Assembly (NCBI RefSeq): GCF_963675165.1
Contig: NC_087383.1
Location: 6,364,839 to 6,428,838, forward strand
Source: Halichondria panicea
Lineage: Eukaryota > Porifera > Demospongiae > Suberitida > Halichondriidae
DNA length: 64,000 nt
Direction: 5' to 3'
Position numbers and translations under genes: made by a program. Position 1 is the first letter of the stretch; each line of letters starts with the position of its first letter. Shown one piece after another: positions 10,997 through 21,639 of this stretch. Under the pieces are notes generated by a model, which saw nothing but the letters and a program-made list of their open reading frames with translations, made no database searches and was not told the origin of the DNA.

Positions 10997-11085
10997 CAAC
11001 AGGGTGTCATTTACAGGACTTTGAAGTAGAGAGTGGAAATAAGGGGGGGTCTAAAAGTCACCATTATTTCAACACCCTGTTTAAT
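10997..11085. mobile_element. Short CAGGGTGTCAT-ended MITE
   Basis: Ends AACAGGGTGTCAT and ACACCCTGTTTA face each other across about 85 bp inside the integrase intron. It is the same family as 19895-20057 and the half-element near 21808. Confidence 0.45.
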
Positions 11086-11278
11086 ACATCGCCGGCCATG
11101 CAGAGAAATGACTGCATGGTGTTCATTCGAAGGTCTATAGGGTGAATTCTAGTGGGTTTTGAGATTGCCTTTGCATATATACTCAGTCATACAACTACCT
11201 GAATGCAGATGTTTAGGGGGGGAGGGGGAGGAAGTCCATTCATGGATCTTATTTTCATAGTTTCTGCTTGCACTGCAG

Positions 11279-13709
11279 GTAAAGGTAGTCAAGGTCGCTG
11301 GGTAAAATATTCGTGGTCCGGCTATACACTGTAGCAACTGCTGTGTTGACAATATTTTTGTATGTCACGTTCTAAATAGAGGTCAAACTATAGCCTCTAG
11401 AGAAACAATGATCAAATATGCAACACCAGCAAGACTTCAACATAATTTTTCAACCTCCAAAATTAGGCTTTAAAAGTGTCACCTTAGATCGAATAAATCT
11501 AATATACGGTATCATCCTTTTGATATTCGTCAAAATATTAATTATGCTTGATCAGAGGCCGCTCTTGTATAAAGCCCACACTCAAATAGTAGCCTCTAAA
11601 ATTAATCCCCATCTTCAGTGCGATAAAAGCTGCTCTCAAATAGTAGCCTCAATAAACTTTAACCGTAATCACCTCTGAGTCATATTGATACTGCAGTGGT
11701 ATCTACAGTAGCAGCTTGTTAGTGCAGACTTTCACATGGCAGACTTTGAGTTTGTGCAGGTGAAAAGAACTTACCTGCTAAACCACTTCCTGTTTGCCTT
11801 CAGAAAGGAACTGGTATGCTACTTATCAAAGAGTTGTCCCAGCGTAGAACTAACCACAAATTACATTATGCGTGGATGGATGCCAAACATTTGGTCACGA
11901 CAAGCAGCCATAGATGTGTTTGTAATTGAGTCTGCATGGTAACATTAATAAATAAGCGCGAGTATTAATTTGTGACTTGTGCATTCTTATCAAAGAAGAG
12001 TTATTCCGTGTGTGAGATTCTTTACGCACGGTTAAAAGTAGCCCTTTCTAAAGGCAAAAAAGGAAGCGGTCTCATTTTACTGGAGCGTTAGTAGACGTAA
12101 TGAACACCTTTCTGGTCTCTCGAATTCTAATTGCTAGCAAAATATCGTATAATTATAGCTGCAGCCTCTGATAAAGTAGTACGAGTAACAAGCAATGGCA
12201 AGGCTTCTAATTGGCCCTTGCCTGTGTTTGTTATGAGTGTTCTTAATCCCTTATACGAGTAACCTAATCGTTTATGATGCCGTTCTCAGCAATTTTAATA
12301 ATATCTTTAGCCGCAGCTGTTGTTTGAACCCTGTGCAAATACTGATCCGTATGTGATGCGCTTTTAATTACCCCGGGCGGCCCCGTAAACCCAAACCAGT
12401 TAGACCATTATTATGCCTCGGTGCGCATGCATGCGCAAGCGAGGTATATACGTTTGTGTGTCTATGTGTGTGTAGACTGCAATCAAGTGCAAGTAAGAGT
12501 TTCTATAGGCTTCTATAGTCATGTTTACTTGGATTTTAATTCGTGGATTTGCAAAATAATGCTTCGTTCTCGAGTTACGCCTAGTTTTGCTTACTTGGAA
12601 TGCCATTGCAGTCTTTTCAGAAGCCGGGCACGTATAGCCAAACTTATTTACCAAGTGTTGCTACTCTACTTAGTAGTTAGCTCTGCACTAGAATGCTAGC
12701 TATTGGTAGCTGCATTACAAGAGTGAGAAGAGAGCTGCAAGGCTCTGCTGATGCAGCCATTAATTTTAGACTTGAACTTTTGGCATCGATTGTTTTATTG
12801 TTTAACAATAATCATGGTCAATCATTACCCACTCTAAGTTTGCATGCAGCAAAATCAAAAATGTTCATCATGTGTATAAAAGCTATTAGTAGCTTTATGT
12901 TATGTAGCTTTGGCATCTCCATCGAGGTATCAGCACCTGCGGTGCATGCTTTCATTATAGTATTGACTAATTTCATTACATTAAAATTAATTATGGTTGA
13001 ATTATCTTAATTGTTTCAGATTCACATCATAAGCTTATTAGATGGAGAATCGTCACTCATGGCTGCATTGACAGCTACAGTAGGCTGGTGACTTTCTTGA
13101 AGTATTGTGGCAATAATAAATCGCCAACAGTGTACGAATTATTTTTGTGTGCAGTTCAAAAGCATCAGCTGCCATCTCGTATATAAGAATGGACCAAAGT
13201 GGGGAAAATGTATTGGTCGCACGTCACATGTTAGAAAAAAGAGGACATGATAGGAGAGGTGTGATTGTAGGAGCCTCGGTCCATAATCAACGCATAGAGC
13301 GACTATATGGAGGGACATGCACCGCTGTGACTATTCTCTTTTACAAGCTGTTTTACTTTATGGAACAAGTGGATCTATTAGACTGTTTGAATGAGACGCA
13401 TCTGTATTCCCTTCATTATAATGTGTTCATTCCACGTATTAATCAGGCACTTGCACTGTTCATTGGTGGATGGAACCATCACTCAATCCGAACTGCACAC
13501 CGTAAGTCTCCACACCAGTTGTTTACAACAGGGGCACTACTTTTGCAGCACTCCGGACTCGCAGCTTTGGATTTTTTTGAGAATGTGGAGGAAGAATGTG
13601 GAATTGATATGGAAGGCCCCATCCCGTCTCAGGGACGTTCTATAGTTGTGCCTGAGGTGCCAATAAGGCTAAGTTCAGAGAATTTTGCTCTCCTACAGCA
13701 AGCTGTTAA
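11279..13709 (+). repeat. Arm A of a 2.4-kb inverted duplication
   Basis: The segment from AAAGGTAGTCAAGGTC to AAGCTGTTAA is repeated in inverse at 42413-44833 with a few percent divergence. It holds the 3' part of integrase intron 2, the hairpin-ended element and most of exon 3. The arm ends at TTAA (13706-13709), inside the coding region, so copy B lost the last ~26 codons. Confidence 0.85.
12413..12956 (+). mobile_element. ~545-bp element with hairpin ends (Helentron/HINE-like), copy 1
   Basis: The 5' end is ATGCCTCGGTGCGCATGC and folds with the following GCGAGG. A short GTGT tract follows, then a shared body (TTCTATAGGCTTCTA, CTTGGATTTTAATTCGTGG, GTTAGCTCTGCACTAGAA). The 3' end has an AGCACC/GGTGC hairpin followed by TTTCATT. 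Terminal hairpins, an internal microsatellite and no transposase fit Helentron-associated non-autonomous elements, but classification is inference. It inserts in the integrase intron. Confidence 0.55.
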
Positions 13710-14069
13710 TCCGTTAGCACCTTCTGATGAGTTTGGCATTGATTTGTATGAACAAGTTTTGCAGTTTATGTCAACGATTACGGTATAAAACATGACCATG
13801 ATGACTCTCATAATTTGATGTTATTCTTACATAATTATTATTTTTATGCATGCCATTGTGATGCTCAGTAAACAAAGCTCATATAATTATCAACATGAAA
13901 AATGATTAATGAGAGTATGCATGCAGTACAATAGCTATAAGCCAAAACAATACTACCTATATAATTAAAGGGAGTTATTGTTAGAATTGACGATAATCAT
14001 ATAATTATTATGAACATCCATGAAGGTGATTGATTGAAATGAAGGATGACACTGAGAGTAAGCTAGCTA

Positions 14070-14229
14070 CACAGCAAAAACACAATTATGTTATTATGGG
14101 ATGCATCATCGTATTTTAGTGTTAAAATGACAGAAATTTATGTCATTTCTACATTAAAATAATTTCAAATGATGCATTTTATTTGAGATGTTTTATGTTA
14201 TTATAACATAATTATCTGTTTTTACTGTG
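14070..14229. mobile_element. 160-bp mariner-like MITE with TA target duplication
   Basis: CACAGCAAAAACA near the left end and TGTTTTTACTGTG at the right are inverted, both flanked by TA (14068 and 14230). The interior is largely self-complementary (TTATGTTAT, TGACAGAAATTTATGTCA). Ends are related to those of the 3-kb element at 34046-37052. Confidence 0.6.
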
Positions 14230-16790
14230 TATATAGCCAAAACAATTATGACGTGATCAGCACAAATAATTAAACTTAAGAAGTTCAAGGTCCATTCAGG
14301 GAATAGTAACATAATGATAATGACGATACTTAATTAAGAAGTTCATGGTCCATTCAGAAAGAAGTTACAAACAGTTCATTACCCAACAAAGGTCATTGTC
14401 GTTGAGGATTGCCATCCACTTTCCGTGAAATTCGCTATAATTGGCATACGAGATTGGTAGCTTTAGCAAAGCATCACATGTGTTGTGCGCACAGGGCCTC
14501 CTGGCCCACTCAGACGATTGAATTGTACGATAATACTGCTGACAGACAATACACTGCTCCCAGTTGTGAAGTGAAGAAATCGCTGAAGCAGATTAGTCGA
14601 CATATTGCCAATCAATATCTACAAGATAGCCACCAACACGCTCCTCAGCAGGATTCACCAACACGGGCAGTTTGATAATGCCTAAAACTTTCTTTGGTGA
14701 GACCGTATAAGCATCCTATAAATGGAGCACATGCATGCACACCTTCAACAGATTGCACTGATAATAGGCACATTTATAACATTTATGAGCTAGAATAATA
14801 GGGAGGTTTTGAAATACAGGTCAATATACGAGTCATAATTATAGTATAAACATATTTTGTAGGCCCGGAAGTACTGCATGGTGGGTAATTATCTCCTATA
14901 TATTGTAGAATTAATAGATAGAGGTCATATGCATAAATTATGGCCATTATTAGTTTGTGTTACTTGTGCAACGACATGGGGCCTATATGCCGTGTTTTGG
15001 AGGCAATTAATATAGGCTGTTAACTTGAGCATAAAAGAATAGCTAGCATGCATAATTATAAATATATACTATAAGTACAGTTCAATATACATGTACCAAA
15101 AATGAATTTTTTACGAGCATCGTATATAGTGGGTATACATAAACTTCGCAGGATGACTGTTAGAAAGGTTTTCGCAGATTTAATTTTCGCGGAATAGCGC
15201 AGCCTTTCTGCAGCATACATGCATGCATGCGTTAATCTTGCATATAAATGTTCGCGTTACATGCTTATATAATCAGCAAATTTAATCAGTTTATTAAATA
15301 ATCAATTCTCAACAATAACGCAAAACCTATAGTACTGGTAAGTGTACCCGATATCCTTGCATACTGCATGCTAGACGGGGAAAATATCTTTCAATGAAGT
15401 AAAACATGTAGTAATATCATGCATGTTACAACAATTAACACACCACCAGGGATAGGTGTACAAGTGTATAAATTATTACAAGTATAATAGTGTAAAGATA
15501 AAAATTAATAGTTTAGTATTCGTGAGGAATAGTAAGTCCAACTTATAGTCAATGGCAGCAGATAGAGTTAATGATCATTGATGTTTCTTCCTGTGTGTTA
15601 AATGAGATGCGGCCAATACAATCGTGTGCATGTATAGATTATAGACTCATGCATAAAAAAACTGTTTTGCATGCAATGTATGCGTGTGCATGTTCAAGAC
15701 ATGGCAAGGTACATTCCAGATTTAATCTACATCTGAATTGTCGTAGCTTTATATTATAGCTAGCCTCGATCCCAGCCCGAGTTTTCGCTTTTATAACGTT
15801 TAGGTGAACAACTATAGGCCTGCACTAGTTGTCTGCGCATGCATGCGCCAGTCATTCAAGTAGACTAAAATTAGACTAATGGATATTTTTGTTCACATTT
15901 ATATTCGTGTATACTATCGTACTAGCAGTCAGTATCCCGTTTATCATTAATCGATTGGAATGGCTCTTAATTATAATTATAGAAAACATTATTCTGAAGA
16001 CAGAAGAACAAGTGAAGAGGCTACAAATCTTGACAATTAAAGCTCGTCAAGGTCAGATTTGTTGTGTGGTTCTATCATATCAAGTCATTTTTGTTTGGAA
16101 AGATCTAGATCCATCATTGGTATAATTATCTTATGGTGGATGAAGTGAAGAGTGCATGTGAGCTAGAGGACTTGGTGGTGCCATCATCAGAGGGATTGAC
16201 AATGACCTGTTTAATACGACACATTTAATTTACATCGCATGTACACATAATTATATTAATAGAATGTCTATACTTCTCTGCACAAGAGCAATGGTAATAT
16301 CCAGCTATCCCAACAGTGCTCCTCTTTTCTACTAAGGGAGGAGACTGGACAGTGTGAGGTAAGGTTGAAACCCTCTTTTTGTCTTTGGTAATCTTTCCTA
16401 TACTCACAGGACTGGAGTGTATATGTATACCTGTTCATTCGAGTGTTGTTTCTGGCAGCTCAGAGCCATGAAGAGAATCTACCTTTCTCAAACATAAATT
16501 ATGAGTTACAAATAGAGGTCTAGAATATCAGAGAGGTCCAGCAGCCTGCTAAACCTTCATAATTTGAGGCATTCAATCATCATCCATGAAGTTACATGCC
16601 CTAGCTGGGTCACTATAATCATGCTGCAGCACAACTGACAACTCTCCTTGTGAAGCAGCTCCCTATAATGTGTATACTATACGTACCATACGGGTGGAAA
16701 ATTTTCAATATTTAGAACATTTCGCGGGTATAGTAGGGTGTTGTGGCACCTATCTTGCATGCGCATATGAAGCCTTCCACGGGTTCTAAT
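14230..16790. other. No convincing gene; AT-rich with palindromic micro-motifs
   Basis: Short open frames (for example 14409-14675, 15889-16125, 16225-16407) show no recognisable domain, and the 15889 frame is low-complexity hydrophobic. A fragment AGCCTCGATCCCAGCCCGAG near 15763 belongs to the hairpin mini-element family seen complete at 27433. Otherwise I see only ATAATTAT and GCATGC motifs. Confidence 0.45.
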
Positions 16791-16799
16791 TTTCACAGA

Positions 16800-17210
16800 A
16801 GCCTAAAACTACAACCACAAATTGAAGTGACCTTTGGCATGCCTAAAACATGACCCTACAAAAAGGTTATAGTTGCACCATAATAACACACAACCAATGT
16901 CCTATGCCAGTGGCACAACACATGACAATAATAGAGAGAATCTGTACAGACTTTCCCCAGGTTATCAACAATCATTGAGAATAATACAAAAGCATGGATT
17001 GCAGGCCTAATACATTGGCATTGGGAACAGACAATGTAAAAATAATTATCTCATAAAAGCCAAAAAGTACAACCACAATTGAAGTGACCTTTGGAATGCC
17101 TAGAACATGACAATTATAACTTTACACAAGTAAGAGGTAATAATGAGTTGCACACCATTATAATAACACAATGTCCTTTACGCCAGTGGCACAACACAGT
17201 ACAGACAAGT
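16800..17210. repeat. Direct repeat of ~125 bp, two copies ~250 bp apart
   Basis: TACAACCACAAATTGAAGTG to GTGGCACAACACA (about 16810-16920) recurs at about 17068-17198. Both contain TGACCTTTGG(C/A)ATGCCTA and AATGTCCT. This lies upstream of the piggyBac relic and may be its 5' subterminal region. Confidence 0.6.
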
Positions 17211-17250
17211 TATAATCGGTTACTACACAACATTTGTAAATTCGCCTAAG

Positions 17251-17251
<1 letters not shown>

Positions 17252-17302
<51 letters not shown>
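17252..17302. repeat. (CA)n microsatellite
   Basis: About 25 uninterrupted CA units, immediately upstream of the piggyBac coding remains. The inverted relic at 1.5-1.9 kb has a GT tract at the same relative place. Confidence 0.95.
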
Positions 17303-17304
<2 letters not shown>

Positions 17305-17340
17305 GAAACCTGCCCTTGGACTCCCACCCTTCATGACCAT

Positions 17341-18796
17341 TCTCGAGAGGCCTTCATCCAATCTGTAGGCCCAGCTGTATCCATCTCAAGTTCTCCCTTA
17401 GACATATTCCAGCATTTCTTTACCACTGAAATAATGGATAACATAGTAGCCGAGACAAATTGATACGCTAGGCAAATGATGACCCCACTACAACATGATA
17501 AATGGACCCCACTCACGACTGCTGAGCTAAAGGCTTACATGGGATTCTGCATTTTCATGGGGATCGTGAAACTCCCATCGATTGAAAATGATTGGAGGAG
17601 AGACGTGCAATTCTACTACTCACCAATTGCATCGAAGATCTCACGCAATCGCTTTAGGGACATCCGACGATACCTCCATTTCACGGACAACACCACTCTC
17701 CCGACTCCAGGCACCCCAGGTAGCGATCGTTTGGCCAAAGTACGCCCCCTCTTCAATAAGATCAACGAGCGCTGTTCTGCTGCATACAACTTAGGCCGTG
17801 AAGTTGCAGTAGACGAGGCAATGATAAAGTTTCAGGGTAGATCTGCACTGAAACAGTACCTCCCAAATAAACCTGTGAAGAGAGGAATCAAGGTTTGGGT
17901 CCTAGCAGACGGGTACTTCCACATGCTACAAGTGTATACAGGGAGAGAAGCCACACCAGAGAAGCAACTGGGAGCACGAGTTGTGAAAGACCTCACAGCC
18001 TCGTTGAAGCACATGCAAGCACCACCACGTCTATTTTGACAACTTTTTCATGTCTGTCAAACTGTTAGAAGACTTGGAGAAGGATGGCATTTATACTTGT
18101 GGTACAGCTCGCGCTGACCGCAGAGGCTTCCCCAAGGCTCTCAAGCAGCCAAAGCTGACAGAAAGTAATAAGCATAATTATTATTTACCTTTTCAGGGGG
18201 GAATACATGACTCTCCAGAAAGAAAAAGGTGACGGTCTCAGTGACAATAGGGTTGTCCGTGTGATCTCCACAGCCTCTGACGCCACTTCGGTCACCTCTG
18301 TACAACGTACAGTCAAGACGGGCGAAAAAATCTCCGTCCCGTGCCACAGAGCATCGAGGACTATAATCACTTCATGGGGGGTGTCGACAGAGGGGATCAG
18401 CTCAGAGGGTACTACAGATGCCCTACAAAAGTCCATAAGTTTTATATGTACATTTACTTCTTCCTAAAGGATATTTGCATTACGAACAACTACATATTAT
18501 ATCGACAGTATTCACCCACCAACGCACTGAAAACCCTCCTCTCATTTCGTCACGAGTTGGCCAAGAAGCTAATTGGCGACTACTGCTCCAAAAAGAGCAA
18601 GACACCCTTGAAATCGCTAGGAATAGCTCACTTCCCTCTTCACCACCAGGATGTACGCAGAGGTCGTTGCCATCTGTGTTATCAGAAAAACAAAAGGAAG
18701 GACACAGCATGGTTTTGCCTACAGTGCGAGAAGTGGTTTTGCCACACTGGCAACCCCTCATCTGACTGTTTTATGCTATGGCATAAGAACATGTAA
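17341..18796 (+). pseudogene. piggyBac-type transposase (DDE_Tnp_1_7), disabled
   Basis: The frame is readable from about 17341 (SREAFIQSVGP, then PLDIFQHFFTTEI). It crosses a TGA at 17461-17463 and continues to LKAYMGFCIFMGI and VAVDEAMIKFQGR, the piggyBac catalytic core. Near 18033 the frame slips one base before FDNFF. A third disruption is around 18185-18215, where a 32-bp AT-rich insert resembling a mini-intron separates KLTE from GEYMTLQKEKGDG. A fourth slip near 18337 precedes SIEDYNHFMGGVDRGDQLRG. The C-terminus keeps the cysteine-rich zinc-binding end (CHLCYQKN, CLQCEKWFCH). All landmarks of the family are in order, so this is an old autonomous copy that can no longer make transposase. 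Confidence 0.9.
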
Positions 18797-18954
18797 CTAG
18801 TTGTATAAAGCGTCAACTCCTATGAGTTTTTATCCTGCCTGTTGAACATGAGTAGAAATACTTAGTACTGACTGTAACACGTAACCAGTGTACATTTACT
18901 ACTTTACAAGCTATCTATATGTAGAGTAAGCGTACTAGCAGTTTAATACACAGC

Positions 18955-19751
18955 CACAAAGCTTACCTATGAAGTGCTGTGGCCTTGGCTGGTCCGTTCC
19001 AAACCAGGAGATCCCGACAGAGAATGCTAGGCAGTTGCCTAAAAGTTAGTTGCATCTTTCTTTGCCCGAGGCGAATGCTGAACAAGTTGAATATCTAACC
19101 ATGTAGACTACACTCTAAAAACAGGGTGTAAACTTACTTAGCTACTATTAAAGCATACTCTGCACACTCTGAGGCATCTAAGTAGGTATCTAAGTATAGT
19201 ACATTAGCTAAGAAGGCTTATAAAGGCTTCACTAGCTACAAGTACGATCGTTTTACGCACAAAAAGCTTACCTCTGAATTAATTCTTCGCTGTGGCATTG
19301 GCTGGTAGACTGTTCCATTGGAAACCAGGAGATCCTGACGAGTAACTGCTGTAGACTAGTTTGCTAGGAAGTTACCTAAAGAACACGGTTATAGTTTCAA
19401 AGTTATGCATCTTTCTTTGCCAGAGGCGAATGCTGAACAAAAAGATAAAATTGAATATCTAATCGTGTAGACTACACTCTAAAAAAGGGTCTGTAAACTT
19501 ATTTAGCTACTACTACTAAACTATACTCTCCACACTCTGGGGCATCTAAGTAGGTATCTAAGCATTGTGTATCAGCTAAGAAGGCTTATAAACGCTGCTA
19601 CAAGTACGATCGTTATACGCACAAAATCTTACCTCTAAAAGGATCCTTCGCTGTGGCCTTGGCTGGTTGAAAATTCCGTTGGAGTCCAGGAGATCCTGAT
19701 CCGCGGTGGGCGGTACTACGTATGAAATCATAACCGCGGCTATTCGGTTAA
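18955..19751 (-). repeat. Three ~340-bp subterminal units and the TTAA end of the piggyBac element
   Basis: Units start at about 18960, 19265 and 19625 (AAGCTTACCT, GGCCTTGGCTGG, AACCAGGAGATCC, GCATCTTTCTTTGCC). They are the reverse complement of the 781-1440 array. The last unit runs into CCGCGGTGGGCGGTA and then CCGCGGCTATTCGGTTAA, ending in the TTAA target site (19748-19751). The stretch 18797-18955 between the coding remains and the array has no other feature. Confidence 0.65.
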
Positions 19752-19894
19752 AGCCCTCATACACACAACAAGTTATTAGTTTTAAGAGTGACAGACTTTT
19801 AATGCTCAAATAAAAGCGAGTAAAGCTAAGAAACTTGACCTTACACACTGACCTTAGAGCTACACGCGACCTTTATTAGACTAGAAACAGAGAG

Positions 19895-20057
19895 CAGGGT
19901 GTCATACAGGGGGGGGGGAAAGGGGGATATCCCCCCTAGCTCCAATTTCCCCCCCTTTCAATGATGACTGAGTGTCCATAGCTGGGTATTGAAATAACAG
20001 TTGACCTTTTTTTAACATTTTCTAGTTACTTTTCTTATTTCCCTGTATGACACCCTG
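19895..20057. mobile_element. 163-bp MITE, 16-17-bp TIRs, flanked by GAGAG
   Basis: CAGGGTGTCATACAGGG and CCCTGTATGACACCCTG are inverted ends. GAGAG stands directly outside both (19890-19894 and 20058-20062), consistent with a 5-bp target duplication. The interior holds G-runs and C-runs (GGGGGGGGGG, CCCCCC) that could pair. Confidence 0.65.
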
Positions 20058-20192
20058 GAGAGATATACTGTGAGACTTTTTATACAAATTCATGACTTGA
20101 AAAAAGTTGTTCTAGGAAGTATTGAATGCAGTGTACTGATGATTGTGTGTCACCATAGCAACAGTTAGGGGTTATATAGTGACAGGGCTCAC

Positions 20193-20313
20193 CAAGGAGA
20201 CAGGTTTGACAGACGTTCTTGAGTTGGGCACATGATTGGCAGACCTCTGTTCTCTTGTAGCGCATCTTAGCACCAGGACACCATCGGAACACAGTGTAGA
20301 GCCGGGCACAGAT
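20193..20313 (-). pseudogene. RBM22: Stranded exon of the splicing factor RBM22
   Basis: Minus strand, between an acceptor CCTCAG (20314-20319) and a donor TTG|GTGAGC (20191-20192). It encodes [14 protein letters not shown] and then [18 protein letters not shown], the cysteine-rich zinc-binding segment near the N-terminus of RBM22 (Slt11/Ecm2 in yeast), which acts in the activated spliceosome. The exon frame is open, with intact splice sites, but no preceding or following RBM22 exon is visible within several kilobases. It could be one exon of a real gene with very long introns. The neighbouring RPS6 exon makes a captured fragment more likely. Confidence 0.7.
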
Positions 20314-20543
20314 CTGAGGGGACACTCTGGGTAACAATGACCTCATTACAATTTTGTAAAAGTACCCGAAAAAGAAAATAAGAACCTACCAATCGAGGGC
20401 AAGTTGGTGACGCCCCAACTTGATTGTGTGCTTGACAGCAGTATACTGTGTATATAATTATGAAACCCTGCCCAATAGTTACACCTAACAAAATCAATTC
20501 TCTTTATCAGAGTACATCTAAATCAGCAGAGTTGTGTACCCAC

Positions 20544-20751
20544 CTTTCTTGATGATGACTAGATTGAGCACACCAGGTTGCTGTCCACTATGCAGCCTCT
20601 CACTGACTTGCGTTTCCTCTCTCCAGTGCGTTTGGGTCTGTAACAACTGTGCCCCTTCTTGAGGAGGAGCTTAACACGGCCATTAGTGAGGACACCTTAT
20701 TTCATGAGGAAGCCCTGCTTGTCATTGCCACCGCTGATACGAACCACATAC

Positions 20752-20754
<3 letters not shown>
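20544..20754 (-). pseudogene. RPS6: Stranded, mutated exon of ribosomal protein S6
   Basis: On the minus strand the exon reads YVVRISGGNDKQGF, then LMK, a TAA in place of the usual Gln, [32 protein letters not shown] and [10 protein letters not shown] one-base slip is followed by NLVIIKKG and a donor (G|GTGGGT). This is the conserved core of RPS6, a 40S subunit protein. The stop and the frameshift show it is not the working copy. The splice donor is retained, so it came from genomic DNA and not from a spliced mRNA. The upstream acceptor abuts a GT/CA microsatellite at 20755-20793. Confidence 0.85.

Positions 20755-20793
<39 letters not shown>
20755..20793. repeat. (GT)n microsatellite
   Basis: About 19 GT units directly against the acceptor side of the RPS6 exon. 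Plus-strand open frames across it are artefacts. Confidence 0.9.
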
Positions 20794-20796
<3 letters not shown>

Positions 20797-20932
20797 AATC
20801 TTACAGAGATGGAACTCATAAAGGTAGTGAGATTAGATCATGTGATTGGTATAATCCCCACCTATCCCTGGTAGGGGGCATTAGTTTGACAAGTGCATTC
20901 AGTATGTACTACTGAGATAATTGTTTACCTCT

Positions 20933-21075
20933 CCACTGTTGTCTGAAGTCCACAGGACGACCTTTGAACCTATTCCTGGTATTAATTTTGGGACAACCAT
21001 ACTTATTTCCCGAGCCTTTGTCCTCCAGCCAGTTGTCATCACTTCGTTCAAAGCGTTTCTTTCCGCTTGTCATTC
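20933..21075 (-). CDS. Possible exon, unknown protein
   Basis: Minus strand: starts MTSGKKRFERSDDNWLEDKG and runs open to RQQWRG and a donor (AG|GTAAAC). The sequence is hydrophilic and I do not recognise it. It lies upstream of the RPS6 exon on the same strand, and splicing from it would join WRG to YVVRIS, so a chimeric transcript is conceivable. Weak. Confidence 0.25.
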
Positions 21076-21189
21076 TTAATTAGTCCATCAAATGGCATTT
21101 GAAATGCTGAGCTGGTATTTACTCCATAGTGTGTTCCTCAGTAGGGCTAGACCAACACCACCTCACTCTTGCCCCGCTATACTCCACCC

Positions 21190-21567
21190 TCACTGGGTCT
21201 TCACAAGTTTCTTCAGTGTTCCATTGATGTCCCTGATGGCAAGACTTGTCCTTGCGAGACTTAGCCTCGAGACCACGCCGATTGAAAGTCCAATGCGGGT
21301 GAGAAGCACAAGAGGGTTATGATCGTCACACAGATTAACTACTGACAAAACAAGGAAGAAAGCTGTTCCATAGTTTTGATGATCCTTACCATACACACCC
21401 GCACAGAAAAAAATAGTGAATGGCTGGTGAGGGAAAGCGATCGTTTGGCGATCCCTATAGGAGCTTCTGCAAGGTTTGGGAATTGTGGGATACTCCAGTA
21501 AATAGCTAGTGGCAGTAGATAATGTGGCAACGAGCATCGCAGCCAGTACAAGTGAGTGGTTAGTCAT
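21190..21567 (-). CDS. Putative secreted protein with signal peptide
   Basis: Minus strand open frame. From MTNHSLVLAAMLVATLSTAT, a good signal-peptide shape (short polar start, hydrophobic core, small residues before the cut), it continues for about 105 residues to VKTQ and a stop. I chose this ATG over the earlier one because the signal core follows directly. A GTGTGT...TTTTGTCAG stretch inside (about 21354-21416) could be a short intron whose removal keeps the frame. No domain is recognised. It is on the same strand as the RPS6 and RBM22 exon fragments. Confidence 0.35.
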   Translation of the reverse strand: MTNHSLVLAAMLVATLSTATSYLLEYPTIPKPCRSSYRDRQTIAFPHQPFTIFFCAGVYGKDHQNYGTAFFLVLSVVNLCDDHNPLVLLTRIGLSIGVVSRLSLARTSLAIRDINGTLKKLVKTQ

Positions 21568-21639
21568 GATCGACAAGGAGCTATTCAGTGGAGCTAGTGT
21601 ATAGGATGCATGCTTTTGATGGGTGGCAGTCAATATCTG

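Larger units (their letters stand above)
9904..13788 (+). pseudogene. Integrase-core (DDE/rve-type) transposase gene, three exons, frame-damaged
   Basis: Exon 1 (9904-10369) starts MAEQDELFGAWSQYF and ends in a helix-turn-helix-like stretch, SWTEIAALLGVSCMTIY. Exon 2 (10413-10687) begins RRRVEFELL and ends GPNLWHI. Exon 3 (13020-13788) completes the motif as WHID and carries IDSYSR, RMDQSGENV, HNQRIERLYGG, WNHHSIRT and a normal C-terminus (FGIDLYEQVLQFM). The D-D-E residues (WHID, RMD, RIE) are present. This architecture is known from a widespread animal integrase-core family; the catalytic activity would be DNA integration. Two problems break the frame. The exon 1 donor follows (TA)4 at 10361, where two fewer bases would restore MTIYRRR. 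The exon 3 tract at 13180-13185 has two bases too many, giving a TAA. Intron 2 (2.3 kb) includes a hairpin-ended insertion. Confidence 0.75.

Noticed and set aside
12421..13010. Open frames 12421-12699 and 12693-13010
   Set aside because: They lie within the hairpin-ended element, and equivalent frames in other copies are broken differently.
15889..16125. 78-codon hydrophobic open frame
   Set aside because: Low-complexity Ile/Val run from AT-rich sequence, with no acceptor or homologous copy.
18186..18217. 32-bp GT...AG stretch as an intron of the piggyBac gene
   Set aside because: Too short for normal splicing, and its removal does not restore the frame; treated as an AT-rich insert.
18141..18765. 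Open frames on both strands overlapping the piggyBac C-terminus
   Set aside because: Antisense or out-of-frame shadows of the transposase relic.
20649..20915. Plus-strand frames over the GT tract near 20.7 kb
   Set aside because: Antisense to the RPS6 exon and extended by the microsatellite.
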